This document shows positions 16,991-26,644 of a DNA stretch of 36,204 bases, piece by piece. The translations under genes and the position numbers were made by a program. Numbering within the stretch: the stretch's first letter is position 1; each line of letters starts with the position of its first letter. Origin of the DNA: a virus; IMG/VR virus record IMGVR_UViG_3300042868_008862, positions 1-36,204 of that record; one strand, given 5' to 3'. The notes beneath the pieces were generated by a model that did no database searches, had not been told where the DNA came from, and was given only the letters and a program-made list of their open reading frames with translations.

Positions 16991-17990
16991 ACTAAAAGTA
17001 ATATCACTATTTTCGGGTTATGGTACACAAGAGTTGGCACTGAAATACATCGGTGTTAACTATGAAGATGTTGCAAATTGTGACATCCTTAAAGTTGCGA
17101 ACATAGCTTATGATTCATTACACGAGACAACATTGGGTAACTTGGGGGACATATCAAAGGTTAACGAAGATAGTTTCCCCCAATGTGACCTGATGACCTA
17201 TTCTTTCCCTTGTCAAGATATATCAATATCAGGGGTACAAAAGGGCATTCAAAAAGGTACAAGAAGTGGTTTGTTATATGAAGTTGAAAGGATTTTGACA
17301 AAGAACCAACCGAAGTATCTTTTGATGGAGAATGTTAAAAACTTGGTGTCACATAATCACATTGAGAACTTCAAAGCTCATATTTCATTCTTAAATGAGT
17401 TGGGTTATGGTTGTTCTTGGAAGGTCTTGAATGGTGCTGACTATGGTTGTCCACAGAATAGAGAGAGGGTGTTTATGATGTCCGTATTTGGTTTGACAAA
17501 TGATGAAGTTGAAACAATTATGAGTGGTGTTGAGAAACATAAGAAAGATAGAGTTCCTATGAGACCATTCATCGAAAATGAGATTACAGAGGACTTATTT
17601 ATCACTTGTGACATTACACCTAACCATCCCAAAAAAGATAGTGTGTGCAAACTTGTGGCAAGGAGAAACGATGTTAACTACGACCAAGCAAGACGAGTTT
17701 ATTCAATTGATGGTTGTTCCCCTTGTTTAACAACAACTGGTTCACCACAGATTATGGTTGATGGCAGAATAAGAACTATCACAGGAAGAGAAGCTTACAG
17801 ATTTATGGGTGTTAGAGAAGAAGATATTGATAAACTATTATCAACAAGTTTAACAACTAATAATCATATTGCGTTGGCGGGTAACTCCATTTGTGTACCA
17901 GTAATGGAAGCTATCTTTACAGAGTTCTTGGGTAAGTATATCACTCAAACAAAAGAAACAAAATCGTTCACACAATTAAGTTTATTTTAA
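16983..17990 (+). CDS. DNA (cytosine-5) methyltransferase
   Basis: This 335-residue enzyme should transfer a methyl group from S-adenosylmethionine to C5 of cytosine in a specific DNA site. The C5-methyltransferase motifs are in order: motif I SLFSGYGTQELAL (8-20), motif IV SFPCQDISISG with catalytic C77, motif VI MENVKN (115-120), motif VIII QNRERVFMM (158-166), motif IX RRVYSIDGCSPCLTTTG, and motif X GNSICVPVMEAIF near the end. All key residues are present, so it looks active. The target-recognition region between motifs VIII and IX is short, and the target cannot be read from sequence. No restriction enzyme is beside it. It overlaps uvsX by 8 bases and abuts the nuclease gene, so it is embedded in the replication operon. 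Protection from host restriction is the likely role. Confidence 0.93.
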   Translation: MNKLKVISLFSGYGTQELALKYIGVNYEDVANCDILKVANIAYDSLHETTLGNLGDISKVNEDSFPQCDLMTYSFPCQDISISGVQKGIQKGTRSGLLYEVERILTKNQPKYLLMENVKNLVSHNHIENFKAHISFLNELGYGCSWKVLNGADYGCPQNRERVFMMSVFGLTNDEVETIMSGVEKHKKDRVPMRPFIENEITEDLFITCDITPNHPKKDSVCKLVARRNDVNYDQARRVYSIDGCSPCLTTTGSPQIMVDGRIRTITGREAYRFMGVREEDIDKLLSTSLTTNNHIALAGNSICVPVMEAIFTEFLGKYITQTKETKSFTQLSLF

Positions 17991-18998
17991 ATGACAAGAA
18001 CATTATTGGTCGATGGAAACAACCTCATGAAGATAGGTTTCCATGGTGTGAAAGATTATTATCATAATGGTAATCATATTGGGGGTATATGGCACTTCCT
18101 AAACACTATTAGAAGATTCATTGAAGAATATAACTTTGACAAATCGGTTGTGTTTTGGGATGGCGAGGGTAACTCAAGTAAAAGAAAAATCATTTACCCC
18201 CAATATAAAGAAAACAGAATCCAAGAATCTAACGAGTTTAAGGTTCAATCATTTACCTATCAAAAAGAGAGGGTAAAACAATACTTGGAGGAGATGTTCA
18301 TTCGTCAAGTGAACATAGAAAATAACGAAGCTGATGACTTAATTGCTTATTATTGTCAAATAGCAACTGACGAAAAGATTACCATTTTTTCATCGGATAA
18401 AGATTTAACCCAACTTATATCACAGAATGTTTCCATTTATTCACCATCAGCCAAGCAATTGTATAGTTTTGGTGATAAAATTAAACTTAAAGAACATGAG
18501 ATTCCTCACAACAATATTTTAACATATAAAATATTGGCAGGAGATAAATCTGATAATATTGATGGAATCTATTATTTGGGTGACAAAACTTTATTTAAAT
18601 TATTTCCCGAACTACTTGAACAAGATGTAACAATTAACGATATTTTATCCAAGGCTGAAAATCTCCTCAAAGAAGATAAAGAGAATAACACACTCAAAAA
18701 TCTTTTAACAGGTAAGACAAAGACAGGAATTTATGGGGAAGAATTTTTTCAAATCAACCAAAAGATTGTAGATTTGTCAGACCCATTGATAGATGATGAG
18801 GGGAGAGAGGTGGTTGAATTATATTATAAGGAAACACTTGACCCCGATGGAAGAGGACATCGAAATCTAATTAAAATGATGATGGAAGATGGATTCTTCA
18901 AGTTCTTACCAAAAGGAGATGATGCTTGGGTGAACTTCTTAAAACCCTTTTTAAAACTAACAAGAAAAGAAAAACACAATTTTAAAACAAAAAAGTAA
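17991..18998 (+). CDS. rnh: RNase H / FEN-family 5'-3' nuclease
   Basis: This 335-residue protein belongs to the T4 RNase H/FEN-1 family (T4 Rnh has 305), which removes RNA primers and flap DNA from lagging-strand fragments. The metal-binding acidic residues are in place: D8 in LLVDGNNL, D57 in VFWDGEGNSSKR, E113/D115/D116 in NNEADDLIAYY, D136/D138 in FSSDKDLTQL, and D185/D188 in LAGDKSDNIDG, followed by a helix-hairpin-helix-like region. The C-terminus is basic. The ATG immediately follows the methyltransferase stop with no gap. Neighbouring uvsX, helicase and ssDNA-binding genes agree with a replisome role. Confidence 0.9.
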   Translation: MTRTLLVDGNNLMKIGFHGVKDYYHNGNHIGGIWHFLNTIRRFIEEYNFDKSVVFWDGEGNSSKRKIIYPQYKENRIQESNEFKVQSFTYQKERVKQYLEEMFIRQVNIENNEADDLIAYYCQIATDEKITIFSSDKDLTQLISQNVSIYSPSAKQLYSFGDKIKLKEHEIPHNNILTYKILAGDKSDNIDGIYYLGDKTLFKLFPELLEQDVTINDILSKAENLLKEDKENNTLKNLLTGKTKTGIYGEEFFQINQKIVDLSDPLIDDEGREVVELYYKETLDPDGRGHRNLIKMMMEDGFFKFLPKGDDAWVNFLKPFLKLTRKEKHNFKTKK

Positions 18999-19003
18999 AA
19001 ACA

Positions 19004-19456
19004 ATGAGAGAGCAAGACATTACCAAATTGGAGTTCTTAATGATGGTTAACGACAACATCATAGTTCAAAGATACTTCAATGTTAGAGATTACAATCCTG
19101 ATGCAAGAAATTCAGTTGATTTCAAAGAGTATATGGATGATTTAATCCATAACTTGAATTATCAACTTAAGATGAAAGCTGTGAGTTATTTGTTGGAGAA
19201 TCAATATGATATCACAAACAAACCTGACATCCTTAATACCTCCTATGTAGATGGCCCTGAGTACTTTAACATTTATTTAAAACAAGGGGACAAGTTACTT
19301 TGTCATAGAAGATTTGACGCTAAAATCTACCCTCCAAAGATTAGATACACAGTTGACATCAGACAAACAATCAAAGGAATTTTATCAGAATTAACTAGTT
19401 TATTTTCAGCAAGAGACCTTTCTTTTGATTATCTTGGACTTAATACAAGAGTGTAA
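19004..19456 (+). CDS. Conserved-looking protein of the replication block, function unknown
   Basis: This is a 150-residue soluble protein. The N-terminal part contains KLEFLMMVNDNIIVQRYFNV and RDYNPDARNS. A helical middle (MDDLIHNLNYQLKMKAVSYL) and a beta-rich C-terminal half (YFNIYLKQGDKLLCHRRFDA) follow. I recall similar VNDNIIVQR-type proteins as uncharacterised genes near replication genes of T4-like phages, but I know no function. It lies 5 nt after the nuclease gene and before the helicase, where T4-like phages sometimes carry helicase- or recombination-accessory proteins. It does not resemble T4 UvsY or gp59 in visible motifs. Confidence 0.7.
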   Translation: MREQDITKLEFLMMVNDNIIVQRYFNVRDYNPDARNSVDFKEYMDDLIHNLNYQLKMKAVSYLLENQYDITNKPDILNTSYVDGPEYFNIYLKQGDKLLCHRRFDAKIYPPKIRYTVDIRQTIKGILSELTSLFSARDLSFDYLGLNTRV

Positions 19457-19464
19457 TATTTATT
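19457..19464 (+). promoter_or_regulatory. TATTTATT box before the helicase gene
   Basis: TATTTATT starts directly after the upstream stop codon, 19 nt before the helicase ATG at 19484. It is the only such box in front of a replication gene and its spacing is longer than the 13-14 nt at the best structural sites. It is therefore a weaker candidate and may be a chance match. Confidence 0.3.
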
Positions 19465-19483
19465 CATACAACAAATTTAAACT

Positions 19484-20860
19484 ATGTCATCTAACAAAAA
19501 TTTTGATTATTTAGGGAGCTCATTTCAGATACAACTACTTAATCAAATTGTGGTAGATAGTACCTTTTCAAGGTCAATAATTGATGTAATAGAACCTAAT
19601 TATTTCGAAAACAAATACTTCAAACTCATCATACAGATGATTAAAGAGTATAATCAAAAGTGGGACTCAGTGCCCACTTTTGACACATTGGAACAAATCA
19701 CAAAATCTGAGTTTCAACAAGAACAAATTGCCAAAGTAGTAATTGATACTCTTAAGAAAATTAAGGATGCACCTATCTCTGGTGGGGATTTCGTTCAAGA
19801 GAAAGCGTTAAAGTTCTGTAAACAACAAGAGTTACAAAAAGCTATCACTAAAGCACAAAAAGTAATTGATGGGGGTGAGTTCGAAAACTACGATACCCTT
19901 GAGGAAATGATTAGAGATGCCCTACAAGTGGGTATCAATGAAAACGGAATGTTGAGTGTATTCTCCAACCTTGATGATGTATTAAATGAAGATTTTAGAC
20001 ATCCAATCCCAATGGGTATTGGTGGTATTGATAGATTGTTAAAAGGTGGTTTGGCAAAGGGTGAGATAGGTGTTGTGTTAGCACCAACAGGTGTAGGAAA
20101 ATCGACATTCTTGACCAAGATTGCAAACCACGCTTTTAACTTGGGTTATAATGTCCTTCAAATATTTTTTGAGGATAATCCCAAGGTTATTCAAAGAAAA
20201 CATTTTACATTATGGACTAAAATCCACCCTGATGATATGTCTAACAAGAAAGAGGAAGTAATGATGAGAGTTAAGGAGATTGAACAAAAAATGGACAATC
20301 AACTTATCTTGGAAAAACTTCCTTCAGATACAATGACAATGACACAAATCAAAAATCTTGTAAGAAAAAAGATTGCTGATGGATGTAAAATTGATATGAT
20401 TTTATTAGATTACATCGATTGTGTTGTTCCTGAGAAAAACTTGGGTGATGAATGGAAATCGGAGGGTTCAGTTATGAGAGCATTTGAAGCAATGTGTCAC
20501 GAATTGAACTTGGTTGGATGGACTGCAACACAAGGTAATAGAAGTTCAATATCTGCTGAAGTTGTAACAACTGACCAAATGGGAGGTTCAATTAAGAAAG
20601 CTCAAGTAGGTCACGTAATTATATCTGTAGCAAAAACATTACAACAAAAAGAAATGAAGTTGGCAACAATTGCGATTACAAAATCAAGGATTGGTGATGA
20701 TGGAATTATCTTCGAGAACTGTAAGTTTGATAATGGAATGTTGGATATCGATACAGAATCTTCAGTTACGTTCTTGGGACACGAAGAACAAAAAGAAGAA
20801 AACAATAGACAAAGAATTAAAGATTTATTAGAAAAGAGAAAACAAAGAGAAAACACTTAA
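19484..20860 (+). CDS. 41: Replicative DNA helicase (gp41/DnaB type)
   Basis: This is a 458-residue hexameric 5'-3' helicase of the DnaB/T4 gp41 family (gp41 has 475), which unwinds DNA at the fork and works with primase. The N-terminal helical domain (to about 150) is followed by a RecA-like motor: [20 protein letters not shown] leads into Walker [10 protein letters not shown] at 200-208, then [12 protein letters not shown] (H1a-like), Walker B MILLDYID with D309, and [11 protein letters not shown], the sensor (H3/H4) region. The C-terminal 25 residues are charged. The gene is followed by nrdB after 2 nt. No primase is visible in this window. Confidence 0.92.
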   Translation: MSSNKNFDYLGSSFQIQLLNQIVVDSTFSRSIIDVIEPNYFENKYFKLIIQMIKEYNQKWDSVPTFDTLEQITKSEFQQEQIAKVVIDTLKKIKDAPISGGDFVQEKALKFCKQQELQKAITKAQKVIDGGEFENYDTLEEMIRDALQVGINENGMLSVFSNLDDVLNEDFRHPIPMGIGGIDRLLKGGLAKGEIGVVLAPTGVGKSTFLTKIANHAFNLGYNVLQIFFEDNPKVIQRKHFTLWTKIHPDDMSNKKEEVMMRVKEIEQKMDNQLILEKLPSDTMTMTQIKNLVRKKIADGCKIDMILLDYIDCVVPEKNLGDEWKSEGSVMRAFEAMCHELNLVGWTATQGNRSSISAEVVTTDQMGGSIKKAQVGHVIISVAKTLQQKEMKLATIAITKSRIGDDGIIFENCKFDNGMLDIDTESSVTFLGHEEQKEENNRQRIKDLLEKRKQRENT

Positions 20861-20862
20861 TT

Positions 20863-21813
20863 ATGACAGAAAAAATTTTAACAGAAAATCCAAATCGTTT
20901 TGTAATTTTCCCCATTCAATACCACGATATTTGGGAATACTATAAACAACATCAGGCAGCATTTTGGACAGCAGAAGAGGTTGACTTGACTGGTGATATC
21001 AGAGAGTGGCAGAACTTATCGGAGAATGAACAATACTTCGTTAAAAATATATTATCATTCTTTGCCGCATCAGATGGTATTGTTAATGAGAATTTGGCTG
21101 AAAACTTTTATAGAGAAGTTCAATATCCTGAAGCTAAGTTTTTCTATGGATTTCAATTGATGATGGAAAATATCCATTCTTTAATGTATTCTTTGTTAAT
21201 CGATACTTATATATCTAATCCAAAAGAGAAAGACGAATGTTTTAATGCAATTGACAGATTACCTGCGGTTCAAAAGAAAGCTAAATGGGCATTCGAATGG
21301 ATTGAAAAAGCATCATTCCAAGAAAGATTAGTTGCTTTTGCTGCGGTTGAAGGTATATTCTTTTCAGGTTCATTCTGTTCTATTTTCTGGTTGAAATCAA
21401 GAGGAATTATGCAAGGACTTTGTAATGCGAACTCCTTGATTTTTAAAGATGAAAACCTACATTGTGATTTCGCAATTCACTTGTTGAACAACCACGTTGA
21501 GAACAAACCAAGTGAAAAAAGAATCAAAGAAATATTACTTTCTGCTTTGGAGATTGAGAAAGAGTTTATCACAGAATCACTACCTGTATCTTTAATTGGA
21601 ATGAACTCCAACCTTATGAAACAATATTTGGAGTTTGTTGTTGATGGTTTGTTGGTTAAGTTTGGATGTAGCAAACAATTTAATGTAGAACAACCATTCA
21701 AGTTTATGGAACAAATTGCAATTGAAACTAAAGGTAATTTCTTTGAGTCAAGAACTATGGAGTATCAAAAAGCAAAACTTAACGAAACTATTTCATTCAC
21801 AGACGATTTTTAA
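20863..21813 (+). CDS. nrdB: Ribonucleotide reductase class I, beta (small) subunit
   Basis: This 316-residue protein houses the di-metal site that generates the radical for aerobic ribonucleotide reduction. All metal ligands are present: D71 (AASDGI), E102 and H105 (MMENIHS), E163 (AVEGIFF), and E197 and H200 (KDENLH). The radical Tyr is Y109 ([10 protein letters not shown]). The C-terminal ISFTDDF matches the peptide that docks into the alpha subunit. The [16 protein letters not shown] pattern is of the eukaryote/Bacteroidota-like type rather than the E. coli NrdB or NrdF type. It lies 9 nt before nrdA in one unit with the helicase. It should raise dNTP supply for phage replication. Confidence 0.95.
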   Translation: MTEKILTENPNRFVIFPIQYHDIWEYYKQHQAAFWTAEEVDLTGDIREWQNLSENEQYFVKNILSFFAASDGIVNENLAENFYREVQYPEAKFFYGFQLMMENIHSLMYSLLIDTYISNPKEKDECFNAIDRLPAVQKKAKWAFEWIEKASFQERLVAFAAVEGIFFSGSFCSIFWLKSRGIMQGLCNANSLIFKDENLHCDFAIHLLNNHVENKPSEKRIKEILLSALEIEKEFITESLPVSLIGMNSNLMKQYLEFVVDGLLVKFGCSKQFNVEQPFKFMEQIAIETKGNFFESRTMEYQKAKLNETISFTDDF

Positions 21814-21822
21814 AAATTAATT

Positions 21823-24240
21823 ATGTCATTAAGAATTCAAAAAAGAGATGGGGAGGTTGTGGCCTTTAATCCCACCAAAATACAAAACAGAATTAAAAAA
21901 GCTAGTAAGAACTTAAATGTAAACTCAGACCAGATTTTCATTAAGGTTATTACTTCAGTACCAACAGAAGGTGTAATTTCAACAAAACAATTGGATAAAT
22001 TGATTTATGAGATTGCCGCATCATATACAGGTAGCCACCACGATTATTCGAGGTTGGCTTCTTCTGTTGCAATATCCTCATATCATAAAGAAACAAATGA
22101 AAGTTTTTGTGAGACAATGAAATCATTGGCTAATGTTGGAATCGTTAATCAAGAATTAATTAATATGATTGATTCATATGGTGATTCTAACATTGATGAG
22201 GTAATTAATCACGAGAACGATTATAACTTTGATTACTTTGCTTGGCGTTCATTATTTGAAATGTATTTGTTAAAAACACCTGAAGGTGTTACTGTGGAAA
22301 GACCCCAACATATGTATATGAGGGTAGCTCTATGGGTAACAAAGTCATTTGATGAAGCGGTTGAATATTATAAGTCATTATCAAATCAACTTATTTCTCC
22401 TGCAACACCAATTATGATTAATGCGGGTACAAAGATTCCACAATTGGCTTCTTGTGTACTTCATTATAATGATGCGGATTCAAGAGAAGGTTTATTGGCA
22501 ACAATGAATGATATCTCTACGTATTCTGCTGATGCAGCAGGTATTGGACTTTGTATGTCAAACATTAGAAGTAAGGAGAGTAGATTAAGTACATCAGGTG
22601 GATTTGCTGGTGGATTATTGAAATATCTTAAGATTGTAAATGAATCATTAAGATTCTTTAATCAACAAGGAAGAAGACCTGGTTCTGCCGCGATTTACCT
22701 TGAACCTTGGCATAAAGATATCTTTGACCTATTGGATATCAAAAAGAATACTGGGGCTGAAGAACTAAGAGCAAGAGATTTATTCACCTCTTTATGGTTA
22801 CCTGATAATTTTATGAGAGCTGTGAAAGAAGATGGGGAATGGTATTTATTCTGTCCAAATGATATTAAGAAAGCTGGTTTAAAACCATTACAAGAATGTT
22901 TTGGTGATGAATACGAAAGTGTTTATAACCAAGCTATAAGTTTAGGATTAGGAAAAAAAGTTAATGCACAAGATGTTTGGACTAAGGTAATTGAATCTCA
23001 AATTGAGACTGGTGTACCTTACCTTTGTTCTAAAGATAATGCTAACAACAAAACTAATCATCAGAACATTGGGGTTATCAAACAATCAAATCTTTGTAAC
23101 GAGATTTACCAATTTACTGACGAGAAAACTACAGCTATCTGTACTCTATCTTCAATGGTGTTGAAAAACTTTGTAAAAGATGGTGAGTTTAATTTTAGAC
23201 TTCTTTATGAAGAAACAAGAAAGGTTGTTAGAGCCCTTAATAAAGTTGTTGATATTAATAACTATTCAACTTCAAAAGGTGAAAAGGGTGGTAAAGAACA
23301 AAGAGCAATTGCAATTGGAACTCAAGGTTTAGCGGATGTATTCTATCTTATGGATTATGAGTTTACTTCAGACGAAGCAAAACAACTAAACAAAGATATC
23401 TTTGAGACAATTTATTTTGCCGCAATCACCGAAAGTAATAGGTTGGTAATTGATGGTGATTATAAACCATATGATTTCTTCGATGGTTCACCAATGTCAC
23501 AAGGACAATTCCAATTTGATATGTGGGGACTAACAGAATCTGATTTATCAGGTAGATGGCCTTGGGAAGTATTAAAGTCAAATGTTAAACAATATGGTAT
23601 TTGTAACTCATTGTTTACTGCACAAATGCCTGTAGCAAGTTCAGCTAAGATTACTGGTTCATACGAAATGACAGAACCTGCTCACTCAGCTATCTTTAAC
23701 AGACGTGTAGTTGGTGGTGAAATTATGATTGTTAACAAGTATCTAATCAGTGACTTTGAGAAACTTGGAATATGGGGAGAAGACCTTAAAAATGAAATCA
23801 TTTATAATGAGGGGTCAATCCAAAATATTAATTTCAACAACTACTTAGACACAGAAGATAAGAAGTACAATCAAAAGGTTAAAAGAATTGAACACTTGAT
23901 TAAGAAGTACAAAACGATTTGGGAAATATCTCAAAGAGAGTTGATTGATATGGCAGCAGATAGAGGACCTTTCATTGACCAATCACAATCAATGAATATC
24001 TATATGGGTAATCCTACTTTATCGAAGATTACTTCATCTCACTTCCACGCTTGGCAAAAAGGTTTAAAAACACTTTGTTATTATGTGAGAACAAAAGCAA
24101 TCTCAACAGGAGCAAAACACTTGGCTATGGATATATCTAAGATGGATAAACCGAAAGTAACACCAACATTACCCCACGTTGAACCAGTTACAAACAAACC
24201 AACGGATTCACCTTTTGAATGTTTTGGATGTTCATCTTAA
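21823..24240 (+). CDS. nrdA: Ribonucleotide reductase class I, alpha (large) subunit
   Basis: This is an 805-residue catalytic subunit that reduces ribonucleoside diphosphates to deoxyribonucleotides. An N-terminal ATP-cone (RIQKRDGEVVAFNPTKI, residues about 3-90) gives allosteric activity control. Catalytic residues are present: C211 (QLASCVLH), the N423-C425-E427 group (SNLCNEI), C440 (AICTLSS, the second redox Cys), and the Y753-Y754 radical-transfer pair (CYYVRT). The C-terminal C800 and C803 (ECFGCSS) form the shuttle dithiol that is re-reduced by thioredoxin or glutaredoxin. Length and motifs are complete. It closes the DNA-metabolism block, and a strong terminator begins 8 bases after its stop. 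Confidence 0.96.
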   Translation: MSLRIQKRDGEVVAFNPTKIQNRIKKASKNLNVNSDQIFIKVITSVPTEGVISTKQLDKLIYEIAASYTGSHHDYSRLASSVAISSYHKETNESFCETMKSLANVGIVNQELINMIDSYGDSNIDEVINHENDYNFDYFAWRSLFEMYLLKTPEGVTVERPQHMYMRVALWVTKSFDEAVEYYKSLSNQLISPATPIMINAGTKIPQLASCVLHYNDADSREGLLATMNDISTYSADAAGIGLCMSNIRSKESRLSTSGGFAGGLLKYLKIVNESLRFFNQQGRRPGSAAIYLEPWHKDIFDLLDIKKNTGAEELRARDLFTSLWLPDNFMRAVKEDGEWYLFCPNDIKKAGLKPLQECFGDEYESVYNQAISLGLGKKVNAQDVWTKVIESQIETGVPYLCSKDNANNKTNHQNIGVIKQSNLCNEIYQFTDEKTTAICTLSSMVLKNFVKDGEFNFRLLYEETRKVVRALNKVVDINNYSTSKGEKGGKEQRAIAIGTQGLADVFYLMDYEFTSDEAKQLNKDIFETIYFAAITESNRLVIDGDYKPYDFFDGSPMSQGQFQFDMWGLTESDLSGRWPWEVLKSNVKQYGICNSLFTAQMPVASSAKITGSYEMTEPAHSAIFNRRVVGGEIMIVNKYLISDFEKLGIWGEDLKNEIIYNEGSIQNINFNNYLDTEDKKYNQKVKRIEHLIKKYKTIWEISQRELIDMAADRGPFIDQSQSMNIYMGNPTLSKITSSHFHAWQKGLKTLCYYVRTKAISTGAKHLAMDISKMDKPKVTPTLPHVEPVTNKPTDSPFECFGCSS

Positions 24241-24247
24241 AAATAAG

Positions 24248-24274
24248 AATCACGACCTTAAGTCGTGATTTTTT
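24248..24274 (+). terminator. Rho-independent terminator after nrdA
   Basis: AATCACGAC (24248-24256) and GTCGTGATT (24262-24270) form a perfect 9-bp stem with loop CTTAA, running into a T tract (24269-24274, then more Ts after one G). It separates the DNA-metabolism unit from the baseplate wedge unit that starts at 24321. Confidence 0.9.
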
Positions 24275-24283
24275 GTTTTATGG

Positions 24284-24291
24284 TATTTATA
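24284..24291 (+). promoter_or_regulatory. Late-promoter-like TATTTATA box before gene 25
   Basis: TATTTATA sits just after the nrdA terminator, 29 nt ahead of the gene 25 ATG at 24321. It is the better placed of two such boxes in this gap, since a transcript from here would include the whole start region. Confidence 0.4.
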
Positions 24292-24309
24292 GAAAAAATA
24301 TAGGGTATA

Positions 24310-24317
24310 TATTTATT
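24310..24317 (+). promoter_or_regulatory. Second TATTTATT box before gene 25
   Basis: TATTTATT ends only 3 nt before the ATG at 24321. A promoter here would give a transcript starting at or inside the start codon, so this copy may be chance, part of a tandem pair, or a sign that another start is used. Confidence 0.25.
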
Positions 24318-24320
24318 GTT

Positions 24321-24779
24321 ATGGCAAATGGTTTTACATATGGTATAAATTTCCCATTCAAGGATTCTTATGAAGGAAATTACTTAAGTTTATCTCAAAC
24401 AACTGAACAAGAAATCAGAAGTAATTTAATTCATTTATTGTTAACTAGAAAAGGTACAAGATATTATTTACCTGACTTTGGAACAAGATTATATGAGTAT
24501 CTATTCGAACCTTTGGATGGTCCTACTTTTTCTGATTTAGAATCAGAAATTAGAGATTCTGTTGCGGAATTCATACCTGGTATAACAATAACAAATGTGA
24601 CTATAACACCTGCCTCGGAGGGTGAAGAAGATAAAGGATACTACATAAATGAAGATAACCAAAGAGAGTTTAGAGTACCAGGTATTGGACAAATGGAACA
24701 CACAGCAAAAATAAAAATTGACTACATATCAACTGATACTGCTTTTGAAAGTAGTGACTTTGTAATTATTAATATATAA
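24321..24779 (+). CDS. 25: Baseplate wedge protein gp25
   Basis: This is a 152-residue protein of the gpW/gp25 family (T4 gp25 has 132). It links baseplate and sheath and has a lysozyme-like ancestral fold. The family core is clear: TEQEIRSNLIHLLLTRKGTR, the PDFGTRLYEYLFEP signature, and a helix with EIRDSVAEFIPGITITNVTI. An acidic insertion (SEGEEDKGYYINED) precedes the final strands. The frame stays open upstream to an ATG at 24219, but that start would overlap nrdA and read through its terminator. The ATG at 24321 is chosen because it follows the boxes and gives the normal N-terminus. Gene 6 follows after 4 nt. Confidence 0.92.
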   Translation: MANGFTYGINFPFKDSYEGNYLSLSQTTEQEIRSNLIHLLLTRKGTRYYLPDFGTRLYEYLFEPLDGPTFSDLESEIRDSVAEFIPGITITNVTITPASEGEEDKGYYINEDNQREFRVPGIGQMEHTAKIKIDYISTDTAFESSDFVIINI

Positions 24780-24783
24780 TTCT

Positions 24784-26622
24784 ATGGCTAACAAAAAAAT
24801 ATCATATACAACCAGAGATTTCCAATCCATAAGAACGGAACTTATTAATTTTACAAGAACATATTACCCAGACCTAATTGATAATTTCAATGATGCCTCA
24901 ATATTTTCGGCTCTATTGGATTTAAATGCTGCGGTTTCAGATAACTTACAATACAATATAGATAGAAGTGTACAAGAAACCGTACTACAATATGCACAAC
25001 AAAGGTCTTCCATTTTTAATATAGCAAGAACTTATGGACTGAAAGTACCTGGTCAAAGACCTTCTGTGGCATTGGTTGATTTCTCAATAACAGTGCCTGT
25101 TTATGGTGATACTGAGGACTTAAGATATTGTGGTATTTTAAGGAGAGGGTCTCAGGTTAATGGGGCTGGTCAAGTTTTTGAAACTGTGAGTGATATTGAT
25201 TTTGCTTCGCCAATAAGTTCGGATGGTGTTCCAAATAGATTAAAAATACCAAATTTTGATTCTAATAATAGATTATTAAACTACACCATAGTAAAACGAG
25301 AAACTGTAGTAAATGGTACTACAAAGGTATTCAAGAGAGTTATTACCGCAAATGACATAAAACCTTTTTTTGAGTTGTTTTTACCCGAAAGAAACGTTTT
25401 AGGTGTAACGAGTGTTTTACTTAAAGATGGTACTCAATATGCAAATGTCCCTACAGCTGAAGAATTTTTAGGTTTAGAAAATAGATGGTATGAAGTTAAA
25501 GCATTGGTTGAAGATAGGGTATTCATCGAAGACCCAACCAAAGTATCTGACAATCCTGGTATTAAGGTAGGAAAATATGTTCAAACAAATACAAAATTTA
25601 TATCAGAATTTACACCTGAGGGTTTCTGTAAATTAACTTTTGGTGGTGGTAGTCAATCAGCAGACGAACAATTAAGAGAATTTGCTAGAAATGGTTTTGA
25701 ATTAAACTTATACAAATATTCAAACAACTTTGCTTTAGGTAGTACATTGAAAGCTAATAGTACACTATTCATTCAATATAGAATAGGTGGAGGTACTGGA
25801 AGTAATTTAGGCGTAAACGTAATTACTCAGATAGGTACAATAAACTTTAATGTCAACGGACCTTCAACTTCGGTAAATACAAGTGTAATTAATTCTTTGT
25901 CTTGTACAAATGTCACTGCAGCAATTGGAGGAGCACCAGCACCAACTACCGAAGAAGTAAGAAATTTAGTGACATTCAACTTTTCAGCACAAAACAGAGC
26001 TGTTACAATTAATGATTATGAATCATTAATAAGAACAATGCCTTCACAATTTGGAGCACCAGCCAAGGTTACAATCACAGAGGAGAACAATAAAATTAAA
26101 ATTAAAATGTTGTCTTATGATGAAACTGGTAGATTGACTGAGGTGGTTTCAAACACACTCAAAAATAACGTAGCTAATTACTTATCGAATTATAGAATGA
26201 TTAATGACTACATTTCTATCGAAACTGCGAATGTAATCGACTTAGCATTTACGATAGATGTTGTTTTAGATAATAGTCAGAATCAAGGTGCCGTAATAAC
26301 TCAAATCGTTGATAATGTAACTAATTTTATGTCACCTTCAGTTAGAAACTTAGGTGAAAATGTTAATATATCAGAATTAAGAAGAATATTACAATCACAG
26401 AATGGTGTAATAACTCTATCAAACATATCGGTGTTTAATAAAGTAGGTGGTGAATATTCATCATCTCAAACATCACAAAGGTATTCAGATAGTGAAACTA
26501 AACAGATTGAATTAATAGATGACACAATTTTTGCAGAACCTAGTCAAACTTATCAAGTAAGATATCCTGGTAAAGATATTAGTGTGCGTGTTAAGAATTT
26601 GAGTACGGTCAATTTTTCGTAA
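24784..26622 (+). CDS. 6: Baseplate wedge protein gp6
   Basis: This 612-residue protein (T4 gp6 has 660) is a Baseplate_J-related wedge protein that forms the inner iris of the baseplate. The N-terminus SYTTRDFQSIRTELINF followed by DNFNDASIFSALLDLNAAVS is typical of gp6-like proteins, as is the following helix with RSVQETVLQYAQQRS. The central part holds beta segments (VALVDFSITVPV) and the QYRIGGGTGSNLGVNV segment. The segment TTEEVRNLVTFNFSAQNRAV followed by DYESLIRTMPSQFGAPAKV is the second Baseplate_J-type block. It lies 4 nt after gene 25, with the gp7-position gene downstream, matching the 25/6/7 functional group of contractile tails. Confidence 0.88.
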   Translation: MANKKISYTTRDFQSIRTELINFTRTYYPDLIDNFNDASIFSALLDLNAAVSDNLQYNIDRSVQETVLQYAQQRSSIFNIARTYGLKVPGQRPSVALVDFSITVPVYGDTEDLRYCGILRRGSQVNGAGQVFETVSDIDFASPISSDGVPNRLKIPNFDSNNRLLNYTIVKRETVVNGTTKVFKRVITANDIKPFFELFLPERNVLGVTSVLLKDGTQYANVPTAEEFLGLENRWYEVKALVEDRVFIEDPTKVSDNPGIKVGKYVQTNTKFISEFTPEGFCKLTFGGGSQSADEQLREFARNGFELNLYKYSNNFALGSTLKANSTLFIQYRIGGGTGSNLGVNVITQIGTINFNVNGPSTSVNTSVINSLSCTNVTAAIGGAPAPTTEEVRNLVTFNFSAQNRAVTINDYESLIRTMPSQFGAPAKVTITEENNKIKIKMLSYDETGRLTEVVSNTLKNNVANYLSNYRMINDYISIETANVIDLAFTIDVVLDNSQNQGAVITQIVDNVTNFMSPSVRNLGENVNISELRRILQSQNGVITLSNISVFNKVGGEYSSSQTSQRYSDSETKQIELIDDTIFAEPSQTYQVRYPGKDISVRVKNLSTVNFS

Positions 26623-26644
26623 AGATTTATTTTGAATTGTATTG

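Noticed and set aside
24219-24320. Upstream in-frame ATG that would extend gene 25 by 34 codons
   Set aside because: The extension overlaps the end of nrdA and reads through a strong hairpin terminator; its sequence is unlike gp25 N-termini, while ATG 24321 gives the family-typical start.
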